Source of the DNA: Chrysomallon squamiferum
Taxonomy: Eukaryota > Mollusca > Gastropoda > Neomphalida > Peltospiridae
Direction of reading: 5' to 3'
NCBI GenBank assembly: GCA_012295275.1
Contig: CM022666.1
Span: forward strand, 10,755,002 to 10,819,001
Length of the DNA: 64,000 bases
How positions within the stretch are numbered: the first letter of the stretch is position 1; the number at the start of each line of letters is the position of its first letter. Made by a program: the position numbers and the translations under genes. The notes beneath the pieces were generated by a model, which was not told the DNA's origin, did no database searches, and worked only from the letters and a program-made list of their open reading frames with translations. Shown one piece after another: positions 30,112-43,181 of the stretch.

Positions 30112-31445
30112 GGCAATAACAATAACAAAGACTTTATTATCATAAACTGTAGGCCTGCACTTCAGAGAAGAATGTATTAGAGATATAAAATAATAAAATT
30201 AAAATGCAAATTTATGGAAATGTGTATATGACATACTCTCTCTCACATATAGTTCTTATTAACAAATATAGTTATTTTTAATATAAACATGCTTTTATTC
30301 TACAAAATATTATAAGAAATTTGATTTGGATATCTCGAGTATTTATCTGGTATACCTTCTCTCGCATTTAATAATATAAGATCATTACATTCAAATATAT
30401 AATGATATTCACCTCCAACTTTGTCAAGATTACAAGATGTTATTTTCTATTTTACCTTTGACTATTAAATCCATTAGATGTTTCAAATTTCCATAACACA
30501 TTAGCATTCTTTTGAGAAAACATTGTAAGATAATTTTCTAATTTGAATTCATTTTTTAAAATTATATATTACTACCCTTTGATAACTTTTCAATTTCATT
30601 TTTATATTTCAAATACTGTTCATGTAACGTTTCACGTATCTGTTTAACATTATCAAAGCAGTCATATAACCATGCATATGCTATAATTTGTTAAAATGTG
30701 TTCCAAGGAGAATCAATAACATGCATTAAATAATATAGCTATAGGGAAATCTTGTTTTGCAAATAAGGTTCCCCCAAAAGATCATCATTCTTATTTTTAT
30801 AGAAATACCAGGGGTACATTTATTAACATTTAAAAATACTTACAAAATTTCCTTTGGAGTCTTTCTATTAATAGTAATTTCTAAACCCCGTATTTCACAA
30901 CCATACAATATAATTGGTTTTATCAGCTTGTGAAATAAGTAAAGTATACAATCAATGAAGAGATTATTCTGGCGACATTTTACTGAAAATCATTATTTTG
31001 GTTTTATTTGTATTGTCTTTAAGCCTCCATAGTCGACAGTAACTGACAAAATTGTTGAGATTATGTTGTAAAACATCCCGCCATTCTGCTAACAATATTG
31101 TATCTCTCAGCATATAGTGATTAAAAAGCTTTAAATAAACATTACATATTTCACTAAACATTGTTGTAATTGATTCTGGTCCATTTGCCTTCTAAATCTT
31201 TTAGAAAAAACAGAATAAAAATGGCGAGAGATTTTCTCCTTGCCTGCCACCGATTTCACAATTAAACTATCATATAAACAGTTCGCTGTAATTCTTGCCT
31301 TAGTTTATTTATACATATTTACTAAGACATTAAAACATCATTCATTTCTGTGAGACCTAATTAATCTATTCCATAATCTAGTTCTCTTCACTCTATCAAA
31401 AACTTTCTCAAAATCTATAAAAGAAACATAACTTTTTTTCTTCAT
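30112..31445 (-). mobile_element. Non-LTR retrotransposon (LINE) 3' fragment, dead
   Basis: Read on the minus strand, this is the 3' part of a LINE: palm-domain reverse transcriptase, a C-terminal region and a short 3' UTR. It ends in AATAAAGTCTTTGTTATTG with a (TTATTG)-type simple tail at 30112-30130. The 5' part (endonuclease and N-terminal RT) is absent, as expected from 5' truncation. Many stops and frameshifts show it is old. Clade not assigned; a CR1/Jockey- or RTE-like element is possible. Confidence 0.82.
30310..31433 (-). pseudogene. Reverse transcriptase pseudogene
   Basis: Minus-strand pieces of a non-LTR RT. At 31381-31433 is a motif A-like FIDFEKVFDRVKRTRLW. This is followed by the VNMYK...ARITANCLYDS region and a degraded motif B (QGENLSP-like bases near 31225). 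At 30964-31161 is the stretch ending DTILLAEWRDVLQHNLNNF and NTNKTKIMIFSK. The YADD box of motif C is damaged, with RD in place of the normal residues. Near 30310-30425 GEYHYIFECNDL and KYSRYPNQI match the C-terminal region found downstream of RT in these elements. The frame is interrupted many times. It has no function of its own. Confidence 0.85.
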
Positions 31446-32109
31446 ATTTGTTCATTAACATAGAAATAACTAACAATAATTATAAAAGAATAAGGAACAA
31501 TAAAAATAACAATAACAATTATAAGACCAGTAACGACGATAAAAACAACGATAATGAAACAGTCATAACAAAAAGGATATTAGCGACAACAGCTCTGAAA
31601 ATAAAGACAACAACTACGACAATGGTGTAACAAGCGAATGTCACTGATTAGTTTATTACGTGTGTTGACGTAAATTTGACAAAAACATTTTATATTATAG
31701 AGAAAAAAATTAAAAACTAAAATAAAAGAAGACACAAAAAACAAACGTTGTTCCTCTCTCATCAGCTGTCTGCGATCACTGAACTGACAACTGTGAGAAA
31801 TTCTAACAAATTAATCGTAAATCTGGATTCCGCACTAATCGGAAATCGTGTTTGGCATCTTCTTGGAAAAAAAGATTTAGATAGATGATTGATGACGATG
31901 GCTTCTAGTTGTATACACAAACACTCGACCAAATTGCTATCACATTGACTCGAAGAATAAACAACACAGGCCAGAGACCATACTCTCTGTATGCCTGGTC
32001 ACAGATTGACAATTAGTTCCAGTGATCACTTGATTTATAGCCTGTAACATGAAAATGGCAGATATTGCAGTGCAGTAATCAATCAAATATTATTAATTTG
32101 CATTTTACA
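31446..32109. other. Intergenic DNA, no gene recognised
   Basis: AT-rich with AAC/AAT words at about 31460-31560. Two open frames of 60 codons overlap it on opposite strands without any recognisable feature. Confidence 0.55.
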
Positions 32110-33360
32110 TTCTGATATATGTACAAATACATGTATATGTGTGTATATATGTACGTATATTTGTATATATTTATGTATGTATGTATGCATACATATACGT
32201 AAATGTATATGTGTGTATATATAAATATATATATATATGTATGTATGTATGTATATACGTATACATTCGTACATAAAGAATAAACGTTTCGCTATATGAA
32301 TGTAGAAGGTATTTTCGTATAACTAAGTATCATTAAGAATAAACAAGTCAAGACAAAGGTTAATTTCGGTGATCACATTGGAAGCAGTGTTTTAACAAAG
32401 ACGACAGTTATTGCTAAATAGAACTAACTATTTATTTCCTCATATATAATATATACTATAACCTCACAGTTCAACGAACCTACACACACACACATACACA
32501 GGACACTGCCCTACGAAATATCAGATGAATATATAAAGGACGTTTTTTATATATATATTAATAAATCAGCCACTTTTTGCCGTTTCGATTATTTTTATTG
32601 ATGTTGATTACACAAATAAATAAAATAATGATTTTTTTCTTTTCTCTGGATGAAATATAATTTTTCATAATGCCATAAGATAGGAAGTATGTTGATTCTT
32701 CTTAGTATAGTCAACAGCAAATATAATGTATCATATCTTTGACAGGAAAATACATTCCAAGATATTTGATAAATCAGCCACTGAAAATATTTAAGTCACT
32801 TTGATATTGTATAAAATTTCTGCATGATCCGGTCACTGACATTACAGGTTTGTTGCATATGCAGCGGAAACACAAATTTAGCTCTGGTTGCCATGTTTTT
32901 AGAAAGTAATAACTGTTATGTGATAATTAACCTCATAACTGCCTTTGTTATCAAGGCAATGATTAATGTTACTATAATAGATTCAGTATGTATGTATGTG
33001 TGTATGTGTGTATTTATATATGTGTATGTATGTATGTGTGTATATGTGTGTGTGTATTTATGTATGTATGTGTATGTATGTATGTATATGTGTATGTGCA
33101 TGTGTGTACGGGTGTATTTATGTATGTGTATGTATGTATGTATATGCATGTATGTGTATAGGTATATGTGAATGTATGTGTGTAAGTATGTATGTATGTA
33201 TATATGTATGCATGTATGTATGTATGCAAAGAAGGTATTTTAAAATATTCTTAGTTCGTATAGGTCATTAAGTATAAACAAGTATATATTTCGACATATA
33301 TACTATTATAATATTTACCATACTGCCACTCTCACATCGTTCAACGAACCTAGTATTGAA
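32110..33360. repeat. Two related TGTA-microsatellite modules
   Basis: Each module is a TGTA/TA/TG tract (32110-32275 and 32985-33230), then a GAAGGTATTTT segment, an ATTAAG...ATAAACAAGT segment, and GTTCAACGAACCTA (near 32470 and 33338). The order is the same in both, so they arose by duplication. The open frames over the TGTA tracts (for example 32824-33171) are repeat translations. Confidence 0.75.
32480..32985 (+). repeat. Dispersed repeat, direct copy 1
   Basis: Matches 34578-35147 in the same orientation, from a CA run through ACACTGCCCTAC and the CCGTTTCGATTATTTTTATT segment to ATAGATTCA. The central 400 bases are nearly identical apart from scattered substitutions and a few short indels. 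Both copies end in a TATG/TGTA microsatellite. No conserved coding frame: the open frame changes length between copies. Confidence 0.9.
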
Positions 33361-33541
33361 GAATAGATACAAAGACGAAGTTAAAATTTCTTCTGCTTTT
33401 GCTTATTAAGAATAGCATTATGTCATTCCAGCGTTATGTTATACAGATTATCTCTATCCCTAAATATGTTGAATTTGTTTTTCTTTTTAGGCTTATATTA
33501 AACCGTTAATCTTTAAAACTGAAATAATAATAATAATAATC

Positions 33542-33593
<52 letters not shown>

Positions 33594-33942
33594 TGATGAT
33601 GATGATGATGAAACATCGAACATTATAATACAAATTGATGAAGAAAAAAGAAAAAAAAAGAAAGAAAATATATATTCTTCAGCGAAAATTTAAATATCTT
33701 TAAAGTAAAATATTATGTTATTAAAGTATTTTGACATATTGGTATCTCGTTAGGTTTTAATGTACGTTTGTGCCTACATATTTATTGTAGTAAAAAAGAG
33801 AAAAGAAAGAAGTATCTGATTAAATAACATAACAGTGTAACAACAGTAGTTATATTGTGTCATCAATTACAAAACAGTTGTCATATTAAACAATTAAAAT
33901 AAAGTGTTGTGTTCATCTGGATAAAACTATATATAACACATC

Positions 33943-34029
<87 letters not shown>

Positions 34030-34223
34030 AATAAACTATATATTTTCATGTTATGTCTGATGTTTAGTGGCTTCAGATTCGAGTCCGTTTTTGAAAAGTG
34101 GTTAACTTGTTTTCGGTTTTCACTCTAGTTACAACATTCATCACACAAAAATAAAGTTAACCACTTTGATAATAACGTCGCTAACGATTCCTCACTAACG
34201 ACCTGCAAGCGTACCGCACAGTA
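33361..34223. repeat. Spacer dominated by AAT arrays
   Basis: (AAT)n with a CAT interruption at about 33524-33590, turning into (GAT)n to about 33611, and a second (AAT)n at about 33944-34034. The rest is AT-rich with no gene. Confidence 0.85.
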
Positions 34224-34527
34224 CATCAACGTTTCATATTCACTACGTCTCACTCTCAGTACATCAACGTTTCATATTCACTACGTCTCACTCTCAGTGC
34301 ATCAACGTTTCATATTCACTACGTCTCACTCTCAGTACATCAACGTTTCATATTCACTACGTCTCACTCTCAGTACATCAACGTTTCATATTCACTACGT
34401 CTCACTCTCAGTACATCAACGTTTCGTACTCACTACGTCTCACTCTCAGTACATCAACGTTTCATATTCACTACGTCTCACTCTCAGTACATCAACGTTT
34501 CATACTCACTACATATCTCACTCTGAG
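34224..34527. repeat. 38-bp minisatellite, eight copies
   Basis: Units starting CATCAACGTTTCATATTCAC recur at 34224, 34262, 34300, 34338, 34376, 34414, 34452 and 34490, each with the CTACGTCTCACTCTCAGTA segment. The last unit is altered. 38 is not a multiple of three, so the frame cycles; the 115-codon frame over it is not a gene. Confidence 0.95.
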
Positions 34528-34577
34528 ATCACCAAAACGTTTCCGGTAAATTTTCCGAAAAGTACTGACTATTTTTT

Positions 34578-34621
<44 letters not shown>

Positions 34622-35147
34622 AACAGAGTACACTGCCCTACTAAATATGAGGTGAACATACAACGGACGTTTTATATATATATATATATATGATAAAATA
34701 AAATAAAATAATCATCATTGCCGTTATCGTAATTTTTGCCGTTTCGATTATTTTTATTGATGTTGATTACACAAATAAATAAAATAATGATTTTTTTCTT
34801 TTCTCTGGATGAAATATAATTTTTCATAATGCCATAAGATATTAAGTATGTTGATTCTTCTTAGTATAGTCAACAGCGAATATAATGTATCATATCTTTG
34901 ACAGGAAAATACATTCCAAGATATTTGATAAATCAGCCTCTGAAAATATTTAAGTCACTTTGATATTGTATAAAATTTCTGCATGATCCGGTCACTGACA
35001 TTACAGATTTGTTACTTATGCAGCGGAAACACAAATTTAGCTCTGGTTGCCATGTTTTTAGAAAGTAATAACTGTTATGTGATAATTAATCTCATAACTG
35101 CCTTTGTTTTCAAGGCAATGGTTATTACGATAATAGATTCAATATGT
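34578..35147 (+). repeat. Dispersed repeat, direct copy 2
   Basis: Counterpart of 32480-32985. It starts with a (CA)n run (34580-34617) and differs by an inserted TAAAA/TCATCA segment near 34690-34730. It ends at the TATG microsatellite at 35140. Confidence 0.9.
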
Positions 35148-36177
35148 ATGTATGTATGTATCAGTGTGTTTATCACTGTATTTATGTATGTATGTTTGCC
35201 TGTGCGTATGTATGTAAATGTATATAGGTATGCATTTTAGTTTTTTTTTATACATTTCGTCTACTCTATTTTTTTCTTATTTTTTTATTTTAATTTTTTT
35301 ATTATTTATTTATATTTTTAAATTTGTCAGCTATTGAAGTATATCCATCCGTCCATGTAAATATCTCTGCAGTTTCCGTTGTTTGTTCTGCAAGTAGGAG
35401 ATGATGTATCTTCTGCATGTAGAGTGGTTATTGTAATAATGGGAGTTGACCATTTATACTTAGGTCACTGAACTAGTTTGCTCTTATTTTTCAGTACTCT
35501 GCTTACTATGAGTGCAAATGTCCAGCTATATGAAAAAATATTTAATTATCATATAAAACGACAATATTTTACATATTATCAAAGAAATTCAAACTTTTCC
35601 CCGCATCACCTCTAATGCATCCCTTTGGAAAACGTTTTAAAGATTTTCTTTAGCTAAGCAAGTCGATGTTTCAGTGAAAAGTACAAGAAATGGACACAAC
35701 GTCGTCATTAACGGCGAGATCCCAGAAATAAAAATGTCTTATTTGTCTGTCTTAAAAACTGACTAAAAAGTGAAATAGAATCACTGGCTCTCAGGCTCTC
35801 AGGCTCTCAGGCTCCCAGTAGTCTGACGTCTGTAATGCTCTTCATTGCTGCTTAATCAAAACATTCGGTCACAAACAGTCACCGGTTTCGAGTGTGTCAA
35901 TTGTGTTTTTAAAATCCAGCATCGCCAACTCCGTATAGACTTCTTCAGTTTTACAAACACATTTTATTTATGTGACTGGTCTGTTTCTAAAGTTATGGTC
36001 TTTGGCAATCCAAAACCGTTTATACATTTTTATCTGTCAGTGTGTCTGTCAGTCTGTCTGACTAATTATCTGCATCTCTGTCTCTGATTTCTACATTCTG
36101 CTTAATATGTCTGTATTTAGATTGCTGTTACAATAAAATATTTTATAGATAAAGCGAATAATCAGAGAAAACCCAGT
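35148..36177. other. Intergenic DNA, no gene recognised
   Basis: Contains a 9-bp tandem repeat (GGCTCTCAG type, four copies) at 35786-35819 and a short TCTG run at about 36030-36070. No gene-like frame. Confidence 0.55.
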
Positions 36178-36690
<513 letters not shown>

Positions 36691-38760
36691 AAGTCTGTTT
36701 ATCTTTGATTCAGAAGAACTTAAGACATAAACATACCTAAATATTATTTTTCTTATTTAATCTGTTTCTACTATTTATGTGGAAAATAACCAAAGTAAAT
36801 AATTATGAAATGCATTGTTTATTAAGACTTTATTTTTTTTTTTTTCTTTAGGAACAATAGTTGTTGTAATTTGTTATCCTAGCAATATAAGCCAGATTTT
36901 CAGGTTAAATGACTAAAGTTTGTTTTCTATAACTACTCAACATATATTTGTTTTTCAGCAGTAAAACATTGGTGTTATTGTTGTTGTGGAGGTTGTAGTT
37001 GTAGTTGTTATTATTATTGTTGTTGTTATTGCCGGTGTGGTGATACTGATGGTGGAGTGCTAATGGTTTTGCTGGTGGTAGTAGAGTTTATTTTTGGAGT
37101 TTTTCCACATTCAGTCACGGTAGATAGCGTCATCTTTGATAAATCGATCAGACTGGAACGGGAAAATATGAATACATCGGCCCATTGGTCAACACTATAG
37201 AAAAATGGCAGATATCTTTTATTTTTATACTTCACAATTAATTAGAAAGCACCAGGAAAGAACAACAACATAATCTGGAAGTATAGAAAATATATTTCGA
37301 CTATTCTTCACATCACAAGAAATAAGTTTAAATAGTGATAAAGATGATTCAACAAAATGAGAAAACAAAAAAGTTAGATTAATCCTACTCTTCGGCTGCA
37401 GCCAGGAAGAATGTTAACAATTACTTTACTCCTGCGTAAATTTTGGTAATTTTCGTTAGTCTTCGTTTCATTCCGAAAAAGTACTTCATTTTCAGTATAA
37501 GATGATAACACGAAGTAAAAGACACTTATGTTCATTTGAAGCTACCAATAAGTGGAGTCCGTAATGTTGTGTGGGAGAATTAACAAAGTGTCAGTATATT
37601 CCATCATATAATACAGTTTAATGATGTGTGAAAATCTGAGGCAGTTACGAAATATTCCGAGTGATCATGTGACATTAACATTGTGCAAATTGCGATCTTC
37701 GTTACTCTTTCGAAATGGGTTCGATAGTCTCTCATGTGAAGTCAGTTGAATGTGGTTAGTTGTCTATTATTAAGAAAATGTTATTACTGGAACCGAACAT
37801 TCTTAAAAATCGTTTAAATTTAATCATTTCCCCGAGCGCTAACGAAGTTTTTAAGCTTTCACCTGGACGACTCAGGATAAATTTAGACTGTCTTCAGTGG
37901 AACAGTTGAACATCCCTTTTTATTTATGTACTAGTTTGTTTGATTGCGTATCTGTCGTTGTTCTTTTTTCTTTTCTTTTTTCTGAATTAAAAGTTATTTC
38001 GTCTTCAAAATTTCATTGAACAACGTTAATCATATTCCTTTTCTGAAATATTGGTTCGCGCCTGGTGTGTGTATGTATCTGAATATTTGTGTGTGTGTGT
38101 TTTGTGTGTGCGTGTGTTTGTGTTCATGTGTGTGTATGTGTGGGTGTTTGTGTGGGTGTGTATTTGTGTGCATGTGTGTGTGTGTGTGCGTGTGTGTGTG
38201 GTATTTTATACATTTGTTTTTACAACTGTAACCTATAACTCTGAGCATGCACGACAGTTCGTTCACAGCAGATGATTGGAACACAGAGATATGGGAGTTA
38301 CGTCTCTCGAAAAACTGAGTAAATATCGTGATATTATCAAAGAAAGTGACTAACTATGTGACCTGTCGTTGAACATCTAAATAAACGTGTCTAAGACCAA
38401 TGAACAGAAACAGCGTTGTAATCTTTTGCTTTGAATCGACATTTCAAAGATGCCATATTAACGGAAAGTAGAAATGTTTTACGTATCTTATGTTTAGGCA
38501 ACGGTCTTAATTTTAACTTTCTGGAAAACGAAAAAAAAAAAATAATAATAATAATAATAATTTCTTCAAAGCAAAACCAACGCATATGTCTACCTATGCT
38601 GGATTGTTTTCATACATACTATATCTAATGAGGAGTCACTGACTGATGTGAAATGAACTAAGTGAAATGATAAGCTATGGAGTGATTGGAAATTATCTCC
38701 TTTGTCCTGTCCCACCCCAGAGTGTTTATTAACTAATGTGTTTTGCCTTGATTATTAAAC

Positions 38761-38762
<2 letters not shown>
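36691..38762. other. Intergenic DNA, no gene recognised
   Basis: Contains a GTT-rich tract at about 36975-37035, a GT-rich tract at about 38087-38203 and a short AAT run near 38541. The rest is AT-rich and unremarkable. Confidence 0.55.
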
Positions 38763-38826
<64 letters not shown>

Positions 38827-38855
38827 GAATAAATGTATTTCTTTAGTCAATACAG

Positions 38856-38915
<60 letters not shown>
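38763..38915. repeat. Perfect inverted repeat (GA)29 - 37-bp spacer - (TC)29
   Basis: 38763-38820 is 58 bp of pure GA. 38858-38915 is 58 bp of pure TC. The spacer is 38821-38857. The arms are exact reverse complements and equal in length, extended by two further matching bases on the inner side. It could form a long hairpin, or triplex DNA within each arm. Confidence 0.97.
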
Positions 38916-38918
<3 letters not shown>

Positions 38919-39242
38919 TACACAGTCATATATATATAAGGGAGACGGTACTAAGCGTGTGTATGTTTGTGAGAACCTTTTGATTTTAGCAGAACTATGA
39001 CACTTTCTGGTTATTAGTACTACGTTTTTTCTTTGTGTGTGAATCACATTTCATTTATATACTTTCATTCATTTGTGAATTATTAAAGGGAGTAGTCAAG
39101 CAATAATAACACTTTCGCTACGCTATCGATCCAAAGCGTTCCTTTTACTTCACCCTGCTGCAGAAAGATTTCTTCTATTGGCCAAGTTGATACTGGCGAC
39201 ACCAATAAAAAGCCATATTATACATACGTACTGGCACTGGTC
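38916..39242 (+). promoter_or_regulatory. Candidate promoter region of the GPCR gene
   Basis: GC-richer than the surroundings. It contains ATTGGCCAAG (39177-39186, an inverted CCAAT-type word), ACCAATAAAAAGCC with a TATA-like ATAAAAAG at 39205-39212, and TCATT at 39241-39245 that could serve as an initiator. The spacing from the TATA-like word to the putative start (about 38 bases) is longer than usual, so the start is uncertain. The call depends on the proposed first exon. Confidence 0.25.
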
Positions 39243-39450
39243 ATTAGTTATCAGCGGAACATATCCATCCTAACATCCTTTACTTCGCTTTGAATAATTG
39301 GCGCGATCTGAGATGACGAGCCAAGTAGAGAGTTGACGACAGAATCGTGTGTCTCCGCCAACACGGTCGAAATATTGAGATTTCTGCTCTCGACTGTTGT
39401 GTTCGCTCATACGGAGAATTTGTGAGTTTGTTTCAGTGATTCCTGCGCAG
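39243..39450 (+). other. Candidate non-coding first exon
   Basis: About 210 bases of non-repetitive, GC-richer sequence ending CCTGCGCAG|GTAGGA, a good 5' splice donor. It holds a small ORF (ATG at 39313, TGA at 39334-39336, seven residues) and no long frame. It could be spliced to the acceptor at 47566 before the GPCR ORF, which would give an intron of about 8.1 kb. This is an inference from splice signals and composition. The block could instead belong to another transcript or be a conserved non-coding element. Confidence 0.3.
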
Positions 39451-40129
39451 GTAGGACAATTCTATATTTTCTAATTGCTTGTTTTCTTGAGGTGATCATT
39501 ATAGGAAATTAGATTCAAGATTCAAGCGGGTTGGTCAAAAATATCATTCTACGTTTTATGCTTAGCCGTCTGCGACATAAAGTCGATTCTAAAAGTTCTC
39601 TAGTTTAATGTTCTGACTTTATTCAGTCAAAGTCACATTACACTGCCGCCTGCTCAAATAATTGTAGGGTTGTGTATTGTTTGTCCGCTATCAATTTATT
39701 TAGTCGTCTACATTCGAATGTATATTTTGTTTCAACACTGCTACTGACAGTATTGAAACAATGAGAATAAAACTTTTAATATATCAGTTTATAGAAAGTA
39801 AAATTCGTTAACCTATAACTCGATCATATATATATATATATACGTATATATTTTGTTTCAAATATCAAAACTGGCGAATAATTATTAACTTTTTTCATAA
39901 ACGAAGATTAGGTGTCGAGTAGCTGAAAATGGAAATATCAGATAGTTGTTGGTTTTGTCTTAAATTAAAATTTGCTTTTGTAACATATTTCATTTTAAAC
40001 AAACAAATAAACAAATAAATAAATACATAAATAAATAAACATTTTAAGTGGTAACTGTAATGAAGTAGTATGTAACTGAGCGCATTAAAACGACGTCATT
40101 TTTAATTGATATGAAACAATATTAAGCTG

Positions 40130-41115
40130 ACTGAACTTTGATTTTGAGTAGATATTATAACCTTGTTTAGAGATGACATTAAAATAGAGTTTTGAGTATA
40201 TATCAAACAATGTTTTCAGTAGACATTAAAACAGTCCATGAATAGGTATTTTAAGTTGATGTTAAAAATAACGAAATACGAAATAGATATTAAACAAGTT
40301 TTGAGTGGATATTAAATACGTGTTTTGAGTAAATTAAAATACGTTTTGAACAGATACTGAAAAAGTACTTATTTGGTGAACATTAAAATAAAGAAGTAAA
40401 CAAGATTTCTTATGTAAATATGAAAACAGTGCTTATTGTATAGATATTAAAACAGGTATTTTAGTAGGTATTGGTAGCGCGTTTGGAAGATATTAAAATA
40501 ACGTTTCTTCAGTAGATATTAAATGTTTTTTCTTGAGTACATATTCAAACAGTAGACATTTCTTCAGTAAAAACAAAGTTTTCTTTAATAAATATTGTAA
40601 CAAAGGTTCCATATTATATATTAAATCAGTGTTTGTAATGCAGATTTTGAAAATATATTTCTACAGTAGAAATTAAATCGACGTTTCTCATGTAGATCTT
40701 AAAACAACTTTTTTGAGTAGACACTAGAACATTGTATATATTAAAACAATGTTTACTGAGTAGATATCAAAACAATGTTTCTTTTCTAGATATTAAAATA
40801 ATGTTTCTTTAACAGATATTAAAATAATGTTTCTTTAACAGATATTAAAACAATGTTTATTGAGTAGATATCAAAACAATGTTTCTTTAACAGATATTAA
40901 AGCAATGTTTCTTTAATCGATATTAAAACTGTGTTTATTATGTAGATATTAAAACAGTTTTTTCAATGGATATAACCTTTCTTGTGTATATATATATATT
41001 AAAATGGCGTTTGTTGAGTATATACTACATCCATGTACGTTAAACAGACGTTAAAGCAACCGTAATGTCAACACAGGTATTATATGACACTAAAACTAGA
41101 TATTAAAACACTGTG
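40130..41115. repeat. Long degenerate AT-rich tandem repeat
   Basis: About 1 kb built from imperfect units of roughly 35-45 bp centred on GTAGATATTAAAACAATGTTT-like words (best preserved at 40740-40960). It reads as a decayed minisatellite. No coding capacity. Confidence 0.65.
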
Positions 41116-43083
41116 ATTTTGATGGCTATACTTTGATATCTTATTTCCAGTTTAATCTAGCAGATCTGTGAACCGCAGCAAATGACAGAGGTTTGAACTA
41201 AATCACTCAAACAAACAGTATCTCAATAATCACAATGTAATAGTATGACATCTTAGTTAGCTACAGCAACTAACTAATTAACTAAGTAAATAAAAATGAA
41301 TGAATCTCTTACAGACACAGTCAGTAATAAAGAAAAAGAAAGATAAAAAAAGCAAACAAGTAAACAATGATTAAATGAACGATGACCAAAGAGGACAGGA
41401 TAAATGACGTGTGATTTCACAACTACACGGATGTCAATCATAATCATTATTAGCTACATCATCATAATCATCCACATCATCAACGTCTATAAATCTCTCC
41501 TTTTCCTCATCATTTACAGTTTCCAAAGACTAGTTTTCACTTTTAAAATCATATTCTTTAACAAAATGTCGACCACAGAGCAGTGGCTTTTCTACAATAT
41601 TTCTTTGATGCTACTCATTTAGGAAACTCGAGCGGTGCTCTTAATGTGGCTTGCTTTGAGTCACTGTAGCTGGCTGAAAATAATATCCAGCGGCAATAAA
41701 CAAACCAACAGAACTTGATGGTGATGATGACGTAGAAAGAAAAGATGTTTGTGGTGAAGAAAAAGAAAAAGAAGAGGAAAAGAAAGCAGAGAAGGGTAGT
41801 ATGAAATGGAAACAAAGAAGTGCGTGTGATCAAACCGAAGGGTTAAATAAGAAGTAAAATAAAATAATGATGATGTCCACAATAATGATGACTAACAAAA
41901 CGAAAAAAAAGAGGAATGGAATTGTTGTGTTTTGATGATGATGACGATAATGAAGAAAGAATGAAGTTAATAATGAATGCATTAGTGAACAAAGAAAGAA
42001 AATAAACTGATATGATGATGAAAGGATGAATATGATTATTATAACGATGATGATAGCAGAGATAAAAATAAAAAAGTATGATCATAACAATGATGATAAA
42101 AAATTAAAATAAAGAACATCAAAAGAGCAGTAACAGTAATAATTAATAAAAAATAAAAACAACAGATCAAAGAAAGTATATATTAAACATTTAATAAATA
42201 AAAACTAAATAATAATAAAAAAAAAAAAAAAAATAAAAAAAATAACAAAATTAAATAACAAAATAAAATAAAAAATAAATAAAATTAAATCTTAGGAAAG
42301 TTTTTTACTTTTTAAAGCGATAATTTAATTTCTGACAAAACATTTCCAACCTGAAATCATCTGATCAATTATATGAATTTGAAAAAAATGCAAAAATGTT
42401 CAAATGGAATATATGATATATAATACGAATCCATTATTGGGTCTAAAATCATATATAATGTAATTGAAATATTGTTTGTGGAGGGTGTATATATATGTGT
42501 GCGTGCGTGTATGAGTGTGTTTATTTACATGTACACACTTAAACAGTTTACTCGTATTGACTTTATAATGGATTTCAAAGAACGTGATTTTCAGATTAGA
42601 GGTGTTAAGATATGCGCTTCAGCAGATTAAACTTTTATTTCAACTATTATATTAAATTAAATGGAAGTATTTGACTCTTTGAAAGTGCTGGGTACAGGAG
42701 ACTTGACCTGTGTTTCACAGTGTGAGGATTTTCAGTAGGTTATTGCTCCGTGCTGTTTATCAGTAGTACGACCTTAATGGTTTGGTAACACTTATTTCTC
42801 AGTATGTGATCGACTCAAAACCAACCAGAAATTCCAATGCTATGAGGACAGAATGAAAAACAAAATGTAAAACGTCGTGCGAATGAAACACTAAAGTGTC
42901 GATAAATAATAAACAACTTGTAACTAACAAAGCTTACACAATGTGATCAAATCGTATTTCTATGCACGTTTCATTGTCTCTCGCAGTTCTAATTTATATG
43001 AAAATGTCTTTCTGCTGAGAGCAGTCAACGAACTGATATTGATTTCTGAAAATGGTTTTGTCTCTTTGATGGTTTCGTGCAAA
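41116..43083. other. Intergenic or intronic DNA, no gene recognised
   Basis: GAT/GATGA-rich patches at about 41710-42070 and an A-rich low-complexity stretch at about 42120-42290. Minus-strand frames here are translations of these low-complexity tracts. Confidence 0.55.
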
Positions 43084-43096
43084 ATACTACTACTAT

Positions 43097-43134
<38 letters not shown>

Positions 43135-43148
43135 ATAATAATAATAAT

Positions 43149-43181
<33 letters not shown>

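Noticed and set aside
29895-30119. 74-codon + frame
   Set aside because: Covers the inverted dispersed repeat and AAC-rich DNA; not conserved in the other repeat copies.
34060-34100. AGATTCGAGTCC, a B-box-like word of tRNA genes
   Set aside because: No matching A box or cloverleaf; preceded by an AAT microsatellite.
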